A program made the translations under genes and the position numbers. This document shows positions 35,813 through 44,448 of a stretch of DNA of 64,000 bases, piece after piece (positions within the stretch are counted from its first letter, which is position 1; every line of letters begins with the position of its first letter). Origin of the DNA: Virgibacillus_P tibetensis (GTDB lineage: Bacteria > Bacillota > Bacilli > Bacillales > Amphibacillaceae). The notes beneath the pieces are model-generated. The model saw only the letters and a program-made list of their open reading frames with translations, was not told the DNA's origin and did not search any database. The stretch covers positions 310,001 to 374,000 of the forward strand of contig NZ_JARZFX010000001.1 of assembly GCF_036026595.1 (NCBI RefSeq). Reading direction: 5' to 3'.

Positions 35813-37894
35813 ATGAACAAAATGAAAAAGAAAGAGACGCAACTTCCCTTTCGATTGAATATATTGTTTTTTATTGTTTTTTTATTATTTTCTATCCTAA
35901 TTATGCAATTAGGTGTAGTGCAAATATTAAATGGTGCAGATTTTCAAGAGGAAATTGATCGTACCATCAAGGATACCACTAAAATTCCTGTACCACGAGG
36001 TAAGATATACGACCGGAATCACCAGGTGGTTGTGGATAATAAGCCTAAGTATTCTATAACTTATACGCCAGCGAAAGGGATTCAGGCTGCTGATAAACTG
36101 GAAGTAGCTGAAAACCTGGCAAAGTATATTTCGATGGATAGCGAAGATTATATAAATGGAATTACAGATAGAAATAAACAGGAATACTGGTATTTAAAAA
36201 ATAAAGAAGAAGCTGATAGCCGGTTGTCAGAAGAAGAGTCTGCCGATTTAGATAATGCTCAACAGTATAATACTATATTAAATCGGATTACAAATGAAGA
36301 GTTACTGGATTTATCGAAACAGGATTTAGAAGTAATTGCTATAAAAAAAGAGCTGGATAAAGCTTACTCTCTAACACCGCAAATAGTTAAGAATGAAGAC
36401 GTAACTTCCGAAGAATACGCACGTGTAGCTGAACACCTTGGTGAACTGCCCGGTATTAATGCTACAACTGACTGGGATAGGGATTATCCATTTGAAGATA
36501 CATTCAGTAGTCTACTTGGATCCATTACGAGTCAAGAACAGGGGATACTGGCTGATAAAGAACAGTATTACTTAACAAGAGGTTACAGCAGAAATGATCG
36601 TGTTGGCAGGAGTGGCCTGGAAGAATATTACGAAGATATTCTTCGAGGAAGAAAAGAACAGATTCAGTATACCACTACAAAAAATGGAAGAGTTGTTGAT
36701 ACTAAAACAATTGTTGAAGGTGAACGAGGAAAAGATTTAGTATTAACTATTGATATGGAGTTTCAGAAAGAAGTGGATAAAATCGTTCGCGAAGAATTGG
36801 AAACTACTATCAAAAAACACCCTTATCAGCACCGTTTTTTACAGGATGCACTTGCTGTAGTAATAAATCCCAAAACTGGTGAGTTATTAGCTGTATCTGG
36901 TCAGCATTATGATCACAAGTCAGAGAAGTTTAGTAATACTGCTTTTAAAGCATTATATGATGCACACAGACCAGGATCAACAATAAAAGGTGCGACTGTA
37001 TTAGCGGGGTACGAGTCAGGAGTAATAACACCAGGCCAGTCTTTCTACGATGCTCCTATAAATATTTACGGAACACCTGTGAAAAAGTCTTGGAGAAATT
37101 TAGGACTGGTGAATGATTCTGATGCATTGAAATTATCATCCAACGTATATATGTTCTATATAGCTATGCGTATGGGGGGAGAATATAATTATCAAAGTGG
37201 TAAAAAAATAGCATTCAATAGAGATGCTGTACAGGAAATGCGAAATTATTTTCAACAATTCGGGCTTGGTGTGAAAACCGGAATAGATTACCCTTATGAA
37301 GCTACAGGTTTTGTTGGAACTGAGCCTAAAGCTGGGAATATGTTAGATTTTGCTATCGGTCAGTATGATACCTTTACAACAATGCAGATGGCACAATACG
37401 TTGCTACGATAGCAAATGACGGTTATCGGGTACGACCTCATTTTTTGAAAGAAGTACGCAACCCTGTGCCATCTGAAAATGAATTAGGTCCTGTATACAG
37501 AAATACAAATACCGAAGTGCTAAATAAAGTGGAAATGGAACAAAGCAATATTGATCGGGTTCAAGAAGGTTTCCGCAGAGTATTCCAAGAAACAGGTGGT
37601 ACTGCCGCAACTTATTTCAAAGGTAAAGATTATAATCCAGCTGGTAAAACAGGGACTGCAGAAAATGAGGTTTTTGAAGATGGTGTTAAAATAGATACAG
37701 AAAATCTTTCTTTAGTAGGATATGCCCCATATGATGAACCGGAAATAGCATTTGCAGTTATTGCACCACATACTGGTAAAGTAAGTCAACGTCATCCTAT
37801 TCACCATAAAATAGGCGAAAGAATACTAGACACGTATTTCGATATAAAAGAAGATCGAGATGAGGAAAAGTTTGAGAAAGAAGCTGAAGAATAA
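35813..37894 (+). CDS. pbpA: penicillin-binding protein 2A (class B transpeptidase)
   Basis: A 693-residue class B PBP. It has one N-terminal membrane anchor (about 18-42), a PBP dimerisation domain with PVPRGKIYDRN, and a transpeptidase domain with the active-site Ser389 in the S-x-x-K tetrad STIK (389-392), SSN at 442-444 and KTG at 612-614. The C-terminal tail is acidic. It cross-links peptidoglycan; in B. subtilis PbpA supports rod-shape elongation with PbpH. It follows yqgE as in B. subtilis. Confidence 0.96.
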   Translation: MNKMKKKETQLPFRLNILFFIVFLLFSILIMQLGVVQILNGADFQEEIDRTIKDTTKIPVPRGKIYDRNHQVVVDNKPKYSITYTPAKGIQAADKLEVAENLAKYISMDSEDYINGITDRNKQEYWYLKNKEEADSRLSEEESADLDNAQQYNTILNRITNEELLDLSKQDLEVIAIKKELDKAYSLTPQIVKNEDVTSEEYARVAEHLGELPGINATTDWDRDYPFEDTFSSLLGSITSQEQGILADKEQYYLTRGYSRNDRVGRSGLEEYYEDILRGRKEQIQYTTTKNGRVVDTKTIVEGERGKDLVLTIDMEFQKEVDKIVREELETTIKKHPYQHRFLQDALAVVINPKTGELLAVSGQHYDHKSEKFSNTAFKALYDAHRPGSTIKGATVLAGYESGVITPGQSFYDAPINIYGTPVKKSWRNLGLVNDSDALKLSSNVYMFYIAMRMGGEYNYQSGKKIAFNRDAVQEMRNYFQQFGLGVKTGIDYPYEATGFVGTEPKAGNMLDFAIGQYDTFTTMQMAQYVATIANDGYRVRPHFLKEVRNPVPSENELGPVYRNTNTEVLNKVEMEQSNIDRVQEGFRRVFQETGGTAATYFKGKDYNPAGKTGTAENEVFEDGVKIDTENLSLVGYAPYDEPEIAFAVIAPHTGKVSQRHPIHHKIGERILDTYFDIKEDRDEEKFEKEAEE

Positions 37895-37903
37895 AACGAA
37901 GCA

Positions 37904-37945
37904 GAAAAGCCTTGAAACCATATTCTTATGGATTCAAGGCTTTCA
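37904..37945 (+). terminator. hairpin between convergent pbpA and the MltG-like gene
   Basis: GAAAAGCCTTGAA pairs with TTCAAGGCTTTC over a 16-base loop; probably serves both directions, although T-runs are short. Confidence 0.6.
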
Positions 37946-37956
37946 AACTGGATGGT

Positions 37957-38487
37957 TTACTTTGTAATCGCTTCTGCCAATTCAAAAAAGCTCATAGTAC
38001 TGGATAACTCAAATTCACCAATTTGCACTTTAAGACTATAGTCCTGTTCATCTAAGTATTTGTTGAACTCAGCAGCATTTTCAATAATATTATTTTCTGC
38101 CAACACTGAACTTATGGTAGAAGAAGCCATACCAGGTTCTATATGAAGCGTGTAGGTTGCAGTATTATCCTGTTCAGAAGTTTCCTCTTCTGGTGGATCT
38201 TCGACTTCAGCTTCAGAATCTTCGTCCTCTTCTTCTTCTTTTTCTGCCATTGATTCTTCTATAGTGCTGGCAGTAGATTTATTATCCTGGTCTTTGTTAA
38301 CTGAAATAGAAATATACTCAGCCTCTGTTAAAACACGGTACCCTTCTTGTTCGATTTCTATTATCATGGAATCAACAGATCGTTGTTCAGCTTGGGTAGA
38401 AGAATCATCAATAAAGTAGTAACCTATTAATAGAATAATCCCAGCTGTAAGTAAGCCTACTGAGAATGAACGTATTAGTTGTTTCAT
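37957..38487 (-). CDS. YceG/MltG-like short membrane protein
   Basis: A 176-residue product. An N-terminal transmembrane helix (about 8-26) is followed by a linker with an extremely acidic stretch (about 83-106, mostly Glu and Asp). The C-terminal domain (about 112-176, HIEPGMASSTISSVLAENNI then the FNKYLDEQDYSLKVQIGEF block) resembles the LysM-like substrate-binding part of YceG/MltG endolytic transglycosylases without the catalytic domain. The RBS is AAGGAGA. It is convergent with pbpA and 30 bases downstream of another small membrane gene, so the pair is likely one operon. Confidence 0.7.
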   Translation of the reverse strand: MKQLIRSFSVGLLTAGIILLIGYYFIDDSSTQAEQRSVDSMIIEIEQEGYRVLTEAEYISISVNKDQDNKSTASTIEESMAEKEEEEDEDSEAEVEDPPEEETSEQDNTATYTLHIEPGMASSTISSVLAENNIIENAAEFNKYLDEQDYSLKVQIGEFELSSTMSFFELAEAITK

Positions 38488-38517
38488 AATTATCTCCTTC
38501 TCTGCTTTAAGTAATTC

Positions 38518-38733
38518 TTAATTAGTATTTGATTCTTTTGTGAAAATATCTTCCGTCAGTAATTCCTCCTCCAGTATCTTAATTTTTTTCTTCATCTGGT
38601 ATGTATCCTGCATCGTCGTAATAGAAAATTGTTCTAATTGGTTCTCAAGGTCTTCCAGTCTATCATTCATAAAGAAAGATAAGACGAACAGTACAGCGCC
38701 GGTAATGACAATAAAGATTATTGCATAGATCAT
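38518..38733 (-). CDS. small membrane protein with coiled coil, unknown function
   Basis: A 71-residue product with an N-terminal transmembrane segment (MIYAIIFIVITGAVLFVLSFF) followed by a charged coiled-coil region (about 24-60). GGAGGAAATTAA precedes the ATG. It probably belongs with the MltG-like gene downstream, near the pbpA locus, which hints at an envelope role. It may correspond to yqzD of B. subtilis; I am not certain. Confidence 0.7.
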   Translation of the reverse strand: MIYAIIFIVITGAVLFVLSFFMNDRLEDLENQLEQFSITTMQDTYQMKKKIKILEEELLTEDIFTKESNTN

Positions 38734-38816
38734 TTAATTTCCTCCATTTCTGTTATAATACTAGTTATATCATAGAAAGGCTTTGGAATAAACATTATTT
38801 TTTTTACATTAAAATC

Positions 38817-38845
38817 TTGAAAGTTTGACTATGATCTGCTATTAT
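38817..38845 (+). promoter_or_regulatory. SigA promoter of rpmG
   Basis: TTGAAA at 38817-38822 and TATTAT at 38840-38845 with a 17-base spacer and an extended TGC before the -10. Confidence 0.6.
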
Positions 38846-38911
38846 AATTAAGTCTGAAATGAAATATTAGTTGCCTATAAAGCAAGCATTTAAAAGTCTG
38901 GAGGGAAAATC

Positions 38912-39061
38912 ATGCGCGTAAACATTACTTTGGCTTGTACAGAAACAGGGGATCGCACTTATATTACAACAAAAAATAAGCGTACTAATCCTGAACGTAT
39001 AGAGCTTATGAAATATAGTCCACGTCTTAAAAAACAAACATTACATCGCGAAACAAAATAA
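38912..39061 (+). CDS. rpmG: 50S ribosomal protein L33, non-zinc form
   Basis: A 49-residue basic protein beginning MRVNITLACTETGDRTYITT and ending LKKQTLHRETK. There is only one Cys, so the CxxC pairs of the zinc-binding L33 paralogue are absent; this is the zinc-independent type (RpmGA in B. subtilis). The RBS is TGGAGGG. The same location before the 5-FTHF cyclo-ligase gene occurs in B. subtilis. Confidence 0.95.
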   Translation: MRVNITLACTETGDRTYITTKNKRTNPERIELMKYSPRLKKQTLHRETK

Positions 39062-39181
39062 TTCGATTTGCGACAAACGGAAACTCTTATCAATTCAGTT
39101 GATGAGAGTTTTATTTTTACCTTTAATAAAATGCAATTAACTATATTGAGTAAAGTTAATAAAGGAGGAGAGAGGTATATT

Positions 39182-39739
39182 ATGAATAAAAAAGAACTAC
39201 GGAAATCTGCAATTGCAACACTTCGCACACTACCTGCGTCGGATAGAGAATCTATAGAAAACCAATTAACGCATCGGTTAGTAAAATCCAGCATATGGTT
39301 AAATGCAAGTACGATTGGTATTACAATGGCCCAGGGGTTTGAATGGGATACAAAAAAAATTATTGAAACAGCTTGGAGTCAAAATAAAGACGTGTGTGTA
39401 CCTAAGTGCAATCCTCTCGACAAAAGCCTCACCTTTTACTTATTAGAAAGTTATGATCAATTAGAGAAAGTTTACTATAATTTATTAGAGCCTAAACCAA
39501 AAGAAACAAAGGAAGTAGATAAAAGAACAATCGATTTATTGGTTGTACCCGGATTACTATTTGACAAAAAAGGTTTTAGAATCGGTTTTGGAGGGGGGTA
39601 TTATGACAGATTTCTCCAAAATTTTCCTAATGAAACAGTTTCTATATTTAGTAAGTTGCAGTTAGTTGACGAATTACCAAGGGAGTCATTCGATATCGCT
39701 GTGGACCACCTTATCACTGAACAAGGATGCATAAATTGA
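39182..39739 (+). CDS. yqgN: 5-formyltetrahydrofolate cyclo-ligase
   Basis: A 185-residue enzyme converting 5-formyl-THF to 5,10-methenyl-THF with ATP. Family blocks are RKSAIATLRTLP at the N-terminus, DLLVVPGLLFDKKGFRIG and the nucleotide/folate motif GFGGGYYDRFL. The ATG at 39182 lies after GGAGGAGAGG; the track-length extension from 39068 has no RBS. It salvages folate, useful beside a glycine-cleavage route that makes methylene-THF elsewhere in this window. Confidence 0.93.
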   Translation: MNKKELRKSAIATLRTLPASDRESIENQLTHRLVKSSIWLNASTIGITMAQGFEWDTKKIIETAWSQNKDVCVPKCNPLDKSLTFYLLESYDQLEKVYYNLLEPKPKETKEVDKRTIDLLVVPGLLFDKKGFRIGFGGGYYDRFLQNFPNETVSIFSKLQLVDELPRESFDIAVDHLITEQGCIN

Positions 39740-39834
39740 TTTAAATAACTGAAATTGTTTAGTCTGTGATACATGCATAATTTTCATCCGATGGAAAATA
39801 ACTAGTATTACCACATAGAAAAGAAGGTGACTGG

Positions 39835-40026
39835 ATGAGAATTTTATTATTGTTAACCACTGCTGTTACTGTAATTTCTGTTTTTTATAGATGGCGTTAC
39901 CGGATAATGAACACGCTGCTTGCCATACGTTATATAAGAAAGATTGCTGTTTCTCTGTCAATGAATATGCCGGCATTAAGACACAGAATACTGCCCAATT
40001 TGTTTACTAATCATTCTACCAATTAA
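39835..40026 (+). CDS. small basic membrane protein (YqgO-like)
   Basis: A 63-residue product: a hydrophobic N-terminus (MRILLLLTTAVTVISVFY) followed by an Arg-rich amphipathic part with RYIRKIAVSLSMNMPALRHR. The RBS AGAAGGTGA lies 5 bases upstream and a perfect terminator follows. It occupies the yqgO position before gluP. The function is unknown. Confidence 0.6.
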   Translation: MRILLLLTTAVTVISVFYRWRYRIMNTLLAIRYIRKIAVSLSMNMPALRHRILPNLFTNHSTN

Positions 40027-40038
40027 AAGAGACAGGAA

Positions 40039-40074
40039 AAAAGGAAGTTGTTCATGAACAACTTCCTTTTCAAT
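40039..40074 (+). terminator. terminator after the yqgO-like gene
   Basis: A perfect 32-base palindrome with AAAAGGAAGTTGTTC on the left arm. Confidence 0.8.
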
Positions 40075-40122
40075 AATAAAACTGCAAGAATTTTGGTATG
40101 ATGGAAGCAGGGAGGAGAATAT

Positions 40123-41670
40123 ATGTTTTTAAATGAACAATATACGATGTACCAAATTGCCCATCAGCTAGTACTGAATAATCATTATGAAGTATTAAAT
40201 TTCAATGAATTAGATGGTGAAATATGGCTGGAAAAGTATGAAAATAAAACATCTTCTGTTGTAAGGCTTGTCCACAAAGGATTCGACTGGAAGAATCGGC
40301 TGAAAGAAGATATTGCCCGCGTTTTCCAAAGAACAAAATCATTGAGGCATCTACTGATTGGTAAGAATATTGAAGTACATAATGTATATATATCCTCACA
40401 TGCCCCAGTTGATGATTGGGAGATTCTTAGGAAGCCAATGCAACTGAATGAAAAAAAACCAATAAAAATGAGCGTTTACTACTTTTCCGGAAATGATTTT
40501 ACAAAGGAAAAGTCCAGACTCTATACAAACTTAGGTGCATTACAAGTACAGACAATGGATTCTTTGTCTGAAGTAGACAAAGAAGAAAAGATCGACGCTT
40601 ATAAATCGTTTTTAGTCAATTCGAAAGATGCTAAGAAAAAAGAAGCTGAAAGCATACTATCCTATGGCAAACCATTTTTCACATACGTTTTATTACTGGC
40701 AAACATTCTTATGTTTTTTGTTTTAGAGAGTGCAGGTGATAGTACCTCTATTGAAAACCTTATAGAATTCGGTGCTAAATATAATCCAGCAATCATCGAG
40801 GGCGAATGGTGGCGCATAATAAGCTCCATGTTTTTACATATTGGATTTCTTCATTTATTTATGAATATGATGGCATTGTTTTATTTAGGGAGTATGGTTG
40901 AGCGTATTTTTGGAGTATCACGCTTTATTTTCATTTACTTTATGGCTGGAATAGGGGGAGGGCTTGCTAGTTTTGCGTTTACGACTAGCGTTTCTGCGGG
41001 AGCTTCAGGAGCAATATTTGGCTTGTTCGGAGCTTTAATGCTCTTTGGGTTAATGTATAAAAAAATATTTTTTCAAACGATGGGTAGAGGTATACTCGTT
41101 TTGATTGCTGTAAACATCGTCTTTGGATTCGTTGTTCCACAAATTGATAACGGTGCACATCTGGGCGGTTTAATTACTGGTTTTATCGCTGCTGCTATAT
41201 GTTTTTTGCCTAAGAAAAGAGATTACAAAAAACAATTTCTCGCACTTATTATTTACCTAAGTATTATTTGCGGTTTAGTTGCATTTGGAACATTTAATAA
41301 TGAGAACAGTCAATCGTATCAACTTATGAAAATGGAGGGACTAATAAAGGAGGAAAAGTATGAAGATGTGGTCGAATTAGCTAGTGCAGCATTAGATAAT
41401 TCAGATAAACTGGATGCACCAATTCTATTTCAGCGATCTTATGCCTATATAGAATTGAATCAGATAGATTTGGCTATTGAAGATCTGGAAAAGAGTATCC
41501 AATTAGATGGAAGTATGCCAGAGGCACATTATAATTTAGCTCTTCTGTATTATAGTGAGGGGAAACTTAACGATGCTGAAAAAGCGATCAGCCAAGCATA
41601 TGAAATGGATCCAGACAGAGAAGAATTCACTGATTTATATGAAGAGATTACAGGAAACAACATTGATTAA
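40123..41670 (+). CDS. gluP: rhomboid intramembrane serine protease GluP
   Basis: A 515-residue product. A cytoplasmic N-terminal domain (about 1-180) precedes a rhomboid core with seven helices, the catalytic Ser295 in GASGAIFG and His346 in GAHLGG. C-terminal TPR-type repeats follow (about 400-505, YAYIELNQIDLAIEDLEKSI and the YNLALLYYSEGK repeat). In B. subtilis YqgP/GluP cleaves the magnesium transporter MgtE and takes part in membrane-protein quality control with FtsH. It ends at a bidirectional terminator. Confidence 0.95.
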   Translation: MFLNEQYTMYQIAHQLVLNNHYEVLNFNELDGEIWLEKYENKTSSVVRLVHKGFDWKNRLKEDIARVFQRTKSLRHLLIGKNIEVHNVYISSHAPVDDWEILRKPMQLNEKKPIKMSVYYFSGNDFTKEKSRLYTNLGALQVQTMDSLSEVDKEEKIDAYKSFLVNSKDAKKKEAESILSYGKPFFTYVLLLANILMFFVLESAGDSTSIENLIEFGAKYNPAIIEGEWWRIISSMFLHIGFLHLFMNMMALFYLGSMVERIFGVSRFIFIYFMAGIGGGLASFAFTTSVSAGASGAIFGLFGALMLFGLMYKKIFFQTMGRGILVLIAVNIVFGFVVPQIDNGAHLGGLITGFIAAAICFLPKKRDYKKQFLALIIYLSIICGLVAFGTFNNENSQSYQLMKMEGLIKEEKYEDVVELASAALDNSDKLDAPILFQRSYAYIELNQIDLAIEDLEKSIQLDGSMPEAHYNLALLYYSEGKLNDAEKAISQAYEMDPDREEFTDLYEEITGNNID

Positions 41671-41701
41671 AGACGAGAGCTGCACTGCAGCTATCGTCTT
41701 T
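41669..41701 (+). terminator. bidirectional terminator between gluP and the convergent gene
   Basis: AAAGACGA / TCGTCTTT outer arms and AGCTGC / GCAGCT inner arms form a nearly perfect hairpin directly after the gluP stop. Confidence 0.8.
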
Positions 41702-42560
41702 AGATATCATTTCCATAGCGTTGAATCAGTTGCTTCTTTTCTCCATTCAATTCAAATAATACAAGTAGGTGCTGGTTCTGTTTATCGAATAATATTATAG
41801 GAACGTAGCTAATCTGCTTTCCTTCGCTGTCTATTATTGGAATGATGTAATTTTTATATAAACCTTCCCATAATTGTCCCATAATCTGTGCTGTTTTATC
41901 TTGAGATAATGAAGGTAGAGCTTCTTGATTGTAACGATATAAGTTAGTGAGGGGAACCGCGGTATAGGAATCACTTGAGATATTGAAATGGTTAAACAAT
42001 TGATACCAATGATATAATAAATCTTGTTTGGTTGTACGATCCAACAGGGTTTTCCACTCTGTCTCATAATCATTAGCTGGTGACTTAAATGATTCAATAG
42101 AAGTGGTAGGCGAATCGATCACATACAGGAAGTCATTGCTTAGTTGGTGGAGGCTTCTGATTTCTTTGTCTGTATGATGAACTTCACCGTGATGAAAAGA
42201 AATGACCTGGAATAAACTGCTCCCTTCCACTTTTATACTTTCTTGTATACGGATATTTGCTGTATCCTGTTTCCATTTACTACGTATCCCCTTTAACCTT
42301 CCATTTTCAAATAAAATAGAAGCATCCTGCCTTAAGTACATTTTTTTGTCACTCTCCGACTCGCTGACCCACATCAGTTCATTAGAATTATCTTCTACAG
42401 GAGGGGATAATTGGAGAGAAGAAGCAGCTGTAACGAATGAACTTTCTTTGTCTATAGGAAAGTAGGTAATCGCAGGAAGTGATGTAAGTCTAACAATATA
42501 CAGCATACTAACTGTACATATTATTAATGCGGCCACAGAAATTATTATCCATTTATTCAT
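41700..42560 (-). CDS. membrane-anchored extracytoplasmic protein, unknown function
   Basis: A 286-residue product with one N-terminal signal-anchor (about 4-25) and the rest predicted outside the cell. I recognise no domain. Trp and charged residues are spread through a mixed alpha/beta-looking body, with ILFDKQNQHLLVLFELNGEK near the end. GAGGGTGAC precedes the ATG. It is convergent with gluP and divergent from the germination gene. It could be a sporulation-compartment protein by position only. Confidence 0.75.
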   Translation of the reverse strand: MNKWIIISVAALIICTVSMLYIVRLTSLPAITYFPIDKESSFVTAASSLQLSPPVEDNSNELMWVSESESDKKMYLRQDASILFENGRLKGIRSKWKQDTANIRIQESIKVEGSSLFQVISFHHGEVHHTDKEIRSLHQLSNDFLYVIDSPTTSIESFKSPANDYETEWKTLLDRTTKQDLLYHWYQLFNHFNISSDSYTAVPLTNLYRYNQEALPSLSQDKTAQIMGQLWEGLYKNYIIPIIDSEGKQISYVPIILFDKQNQHLLVLFELNGEKKQLIQRYGNDI

Positions 42561-42633
42561 GAATTGTCACCCTCTGATTAGCTTGTCTTTCTTAATGTAT
42601 ATGGCCAATCCATTTTTTTATGATTGGTATAAA

Positions 42634-42663
42634 TGTATAGAATAGTACACCCTGTCCAAACTA
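42634..42663 (+). promoter_or_regulatory. possible SigG-type promoter
   Basis: TGTATA at 42634-42639 and CAAACTA at 42657-42663 with a 17-base spacer approach the forespore SigG consensus (TGAATA, CATACTA), 38 bases before the germination gene. One mismatch in each element. Confidence 0.4.
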
Positions 42664-42700
42664 CTGTATATACAAACTTAAAAGATATTGGGTGAGGGAT

Positions 42701-44158
42701 ATGGAAAACAGCAAACAGCCATTTTATTCTTCTTATAAGAAGAACCTGGACTATATGAACGATAGATTAGGCGTGGATGAAAGTTTTGATGTGGTACAGG
42801 TTGATCTTGAGTATGCTGGCAGAAAGATGGCGTTATTTTTTATAGATGGTTTTGCAAAGGACGACATATTGCATTTGCTAATGAAGTTTCTGGCTAAGTT
42901 AGATCCAAAGGACTTAAAACCCGATCCATTAACAAAATTGCTAAAGACATATATACCTTATATCGAGTTAGAACAATCGGACGATTTGAACGAAGCAGCT
43001 GATCAAGTACTTGCAGGTCCTACAGTTTTAGTAGTAGAAGGTATTGATAAAGGTATTGTCATTGATGCTAGATCATATCCTGTACGATCACCAGATGAGC
43101 CTGATTTGGAACGGGTTGTTAGAGGTGCACGAGATGGTTTTGTAGAAACGTTGGTATTTAATGCAGCCTTGACGAGAAGAAGAGTACGTGACCGCTCCTT
43201 GCGTATGGAATATCTTCAAATAGGTAGAAGATCCAAAACGGATATTTGCATGTGTTATATCGGTGATATTGTAGACAAGGACCGTGTAAGCAATTTAAGG
43301 AAGGCTCTAAAAAATATTGATACTGATGGGTTACCAATGGCTGAAAAGACATTAGAAGAATTTCTGGGCGGAAGGCATTGGAATCCTTTTCCAACTGTGC
43401 GTTATACAGAGAGACCGGATACAGCAGCATCGCATTTATTCGAAGGCCATGTACTTATCATAGTTGATGGGACGCCAAGTGTTATGATAACACCAGCAAC
43501 CTACTGGCATCATTTACAACACGCTGAAGAGTATCGACAGAAGCCAGTGGTTGGAGCCTATTTACGAATGATTAGATATATTGCAGTTTGGGCATCTATT
43601 TTTATTTTACCGCTTTATTATTTATTTTCCGTCAATCCGAATCTTTTGCCCGCAGGCATGGAATTTATTGGTCCAAGTGATACAGGAGTTATCCCGATAT
43701 TAATCCAGTTTCTAATCGCGGAAGTTGGTATAGATATGCTGCGAATGGCTGCAATCCATACACCGTCTGCTTTAGCAACTGCATTGGGCTTAGTAGCTGC
43801 GATTCTTATTGGGGAGGTAGCTATAGAGGTAGGCTGGTTTACTCCCGAGGTCGTTCTCTACTTAGCTGTGGCTGCAATCGGCACCTATGCGACCCCAAGT
43901 TATGAGTTAAGTCTTGCGAACCGGATGGTTAGAATTTTTTTATTACTGATTACAGCTGCATTTGGGGTGAATGGATATGTGTTGGGGCTTACCTTGTGGA
44001 TCTTATATATAACAAGAATGAATTCATTTAATGTAGCCTATTTTTGGCCCTTCATACCTTTTGCGTATCGACCATTCAGAAATATTTTAATACGAACACC
44101 TATCCCTTTGAAAAACAGAAGGCCAACTATACTTAAACCACAGGACCCAGATCGTTAA
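42701..44158 (+). CDS. spore germination protein, GerA/SpoVAF family A-subunit
   Basis: A 485-residue product. A soluble N-terminal domain (about 1-280) contains GPTVLVVEGIDKGIVIDARSYPVRSP and EPDLERVVRGARDGFVETL, then ERPDTAASHLFEGHVLIIVDGTPSVMI. About five transmembrane helices follow. This is the GerA-A architecture, and the EGHVLIIVD...TYWHHLQHAEEYRQ segment is closest to SpoVAF as I recall it. It acts in the spore inner membrane in germinant sensing or DPA release. It stands alone without B or C subunits. ATG 42701 or GTG 42692 could be the start. Confidence 0.88.
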   Translation: MENSKQPFYSSYKKNLDYMNDRLGVDESFDVVQVDLEYAGRKMALFFIDGFAKDDILHLLMKFLAKLDPKDLKPDPLTKLLKTYIPYIELEQSDDLNEAADQVLAGPTVLVVEGIDKGIVIDARSYPVRSPDEPDLERVVRGARDGFVETLVFNAALTRRRVRDRSLRMEYLQIGRRSKTDICMCYIGDIVDKDRVSNLRKALKNIDTDGLPMAEKTLEEFLGGRHWNPFPTVRYTERPDTAASHLFEGHVLIIVDGTPSVMITPATYWHHLQHAEEYRQKPVVGAYLRMIRYIAVWASIFILPLYYLFSVNPNLLPAGMEFIGPSDTGVIPILIQFLIAEVGIDMLRMAAIHTPSALATALGLVAAILIGEVAIEVGWFTPEVVLYLAVAAIGTYATPSYELSLANRMVRIFLLLITAAFGVNGYVLGLTLWILYITRMNSFNVAYFWPFIPFAYRPFRNILIRTPIPLKNRRPTILKPQDPDR

Positions 44159-44237
44159 AAGCGATCTGGTTTTTAATAGGTAAATTTAATTATTCCTTAT
44201 GACGCTTAAATTTGGTATAATGGTGGTTGGTGATTTT

Positions 44238-44441
44238 ATGAAAACAATGTATGATGTACAACAATTACTTAAAAAATACGGTACGTTTATTTACACTGGT
44301 AATAGATTTGGTGATTTAGAACTTATGGAAATGGAAGTCAATGAATTATATCAATTACAATTTATACTTCCAGAGGACTACACAGTAGCAAAATTAATCA
44401 TAAGAAGAGAACGATCTCAATTACACGATAAAAAGGGGTAG
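44238..44441 (+). CDS. yqgQ: DUF910 protein YqgQ
   Basis: A 67-residue small helical protein with MKTMYDVQQLLKKYGTFIYT and the EVNELYQLQFI...YTVAKLIIRRE end, typical of YqgQ. The start at 44238 gives the family length; the longer frame from 44199 is not supported. It sits 7 bases before glcK, and the yqgQ-glcK pairing is conserved. A nucleic-acid-binding role has been suggested from structure but is not established. Confidence 0.9.
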   Translation: MKTMYDVQQLLKKYGTFIYTGNRFGDLELMEMEVNELYQLQFILPEDYTVAKLIIRRERSQLHDKKG

Positions 44442-44448
44442 GCTCCTA

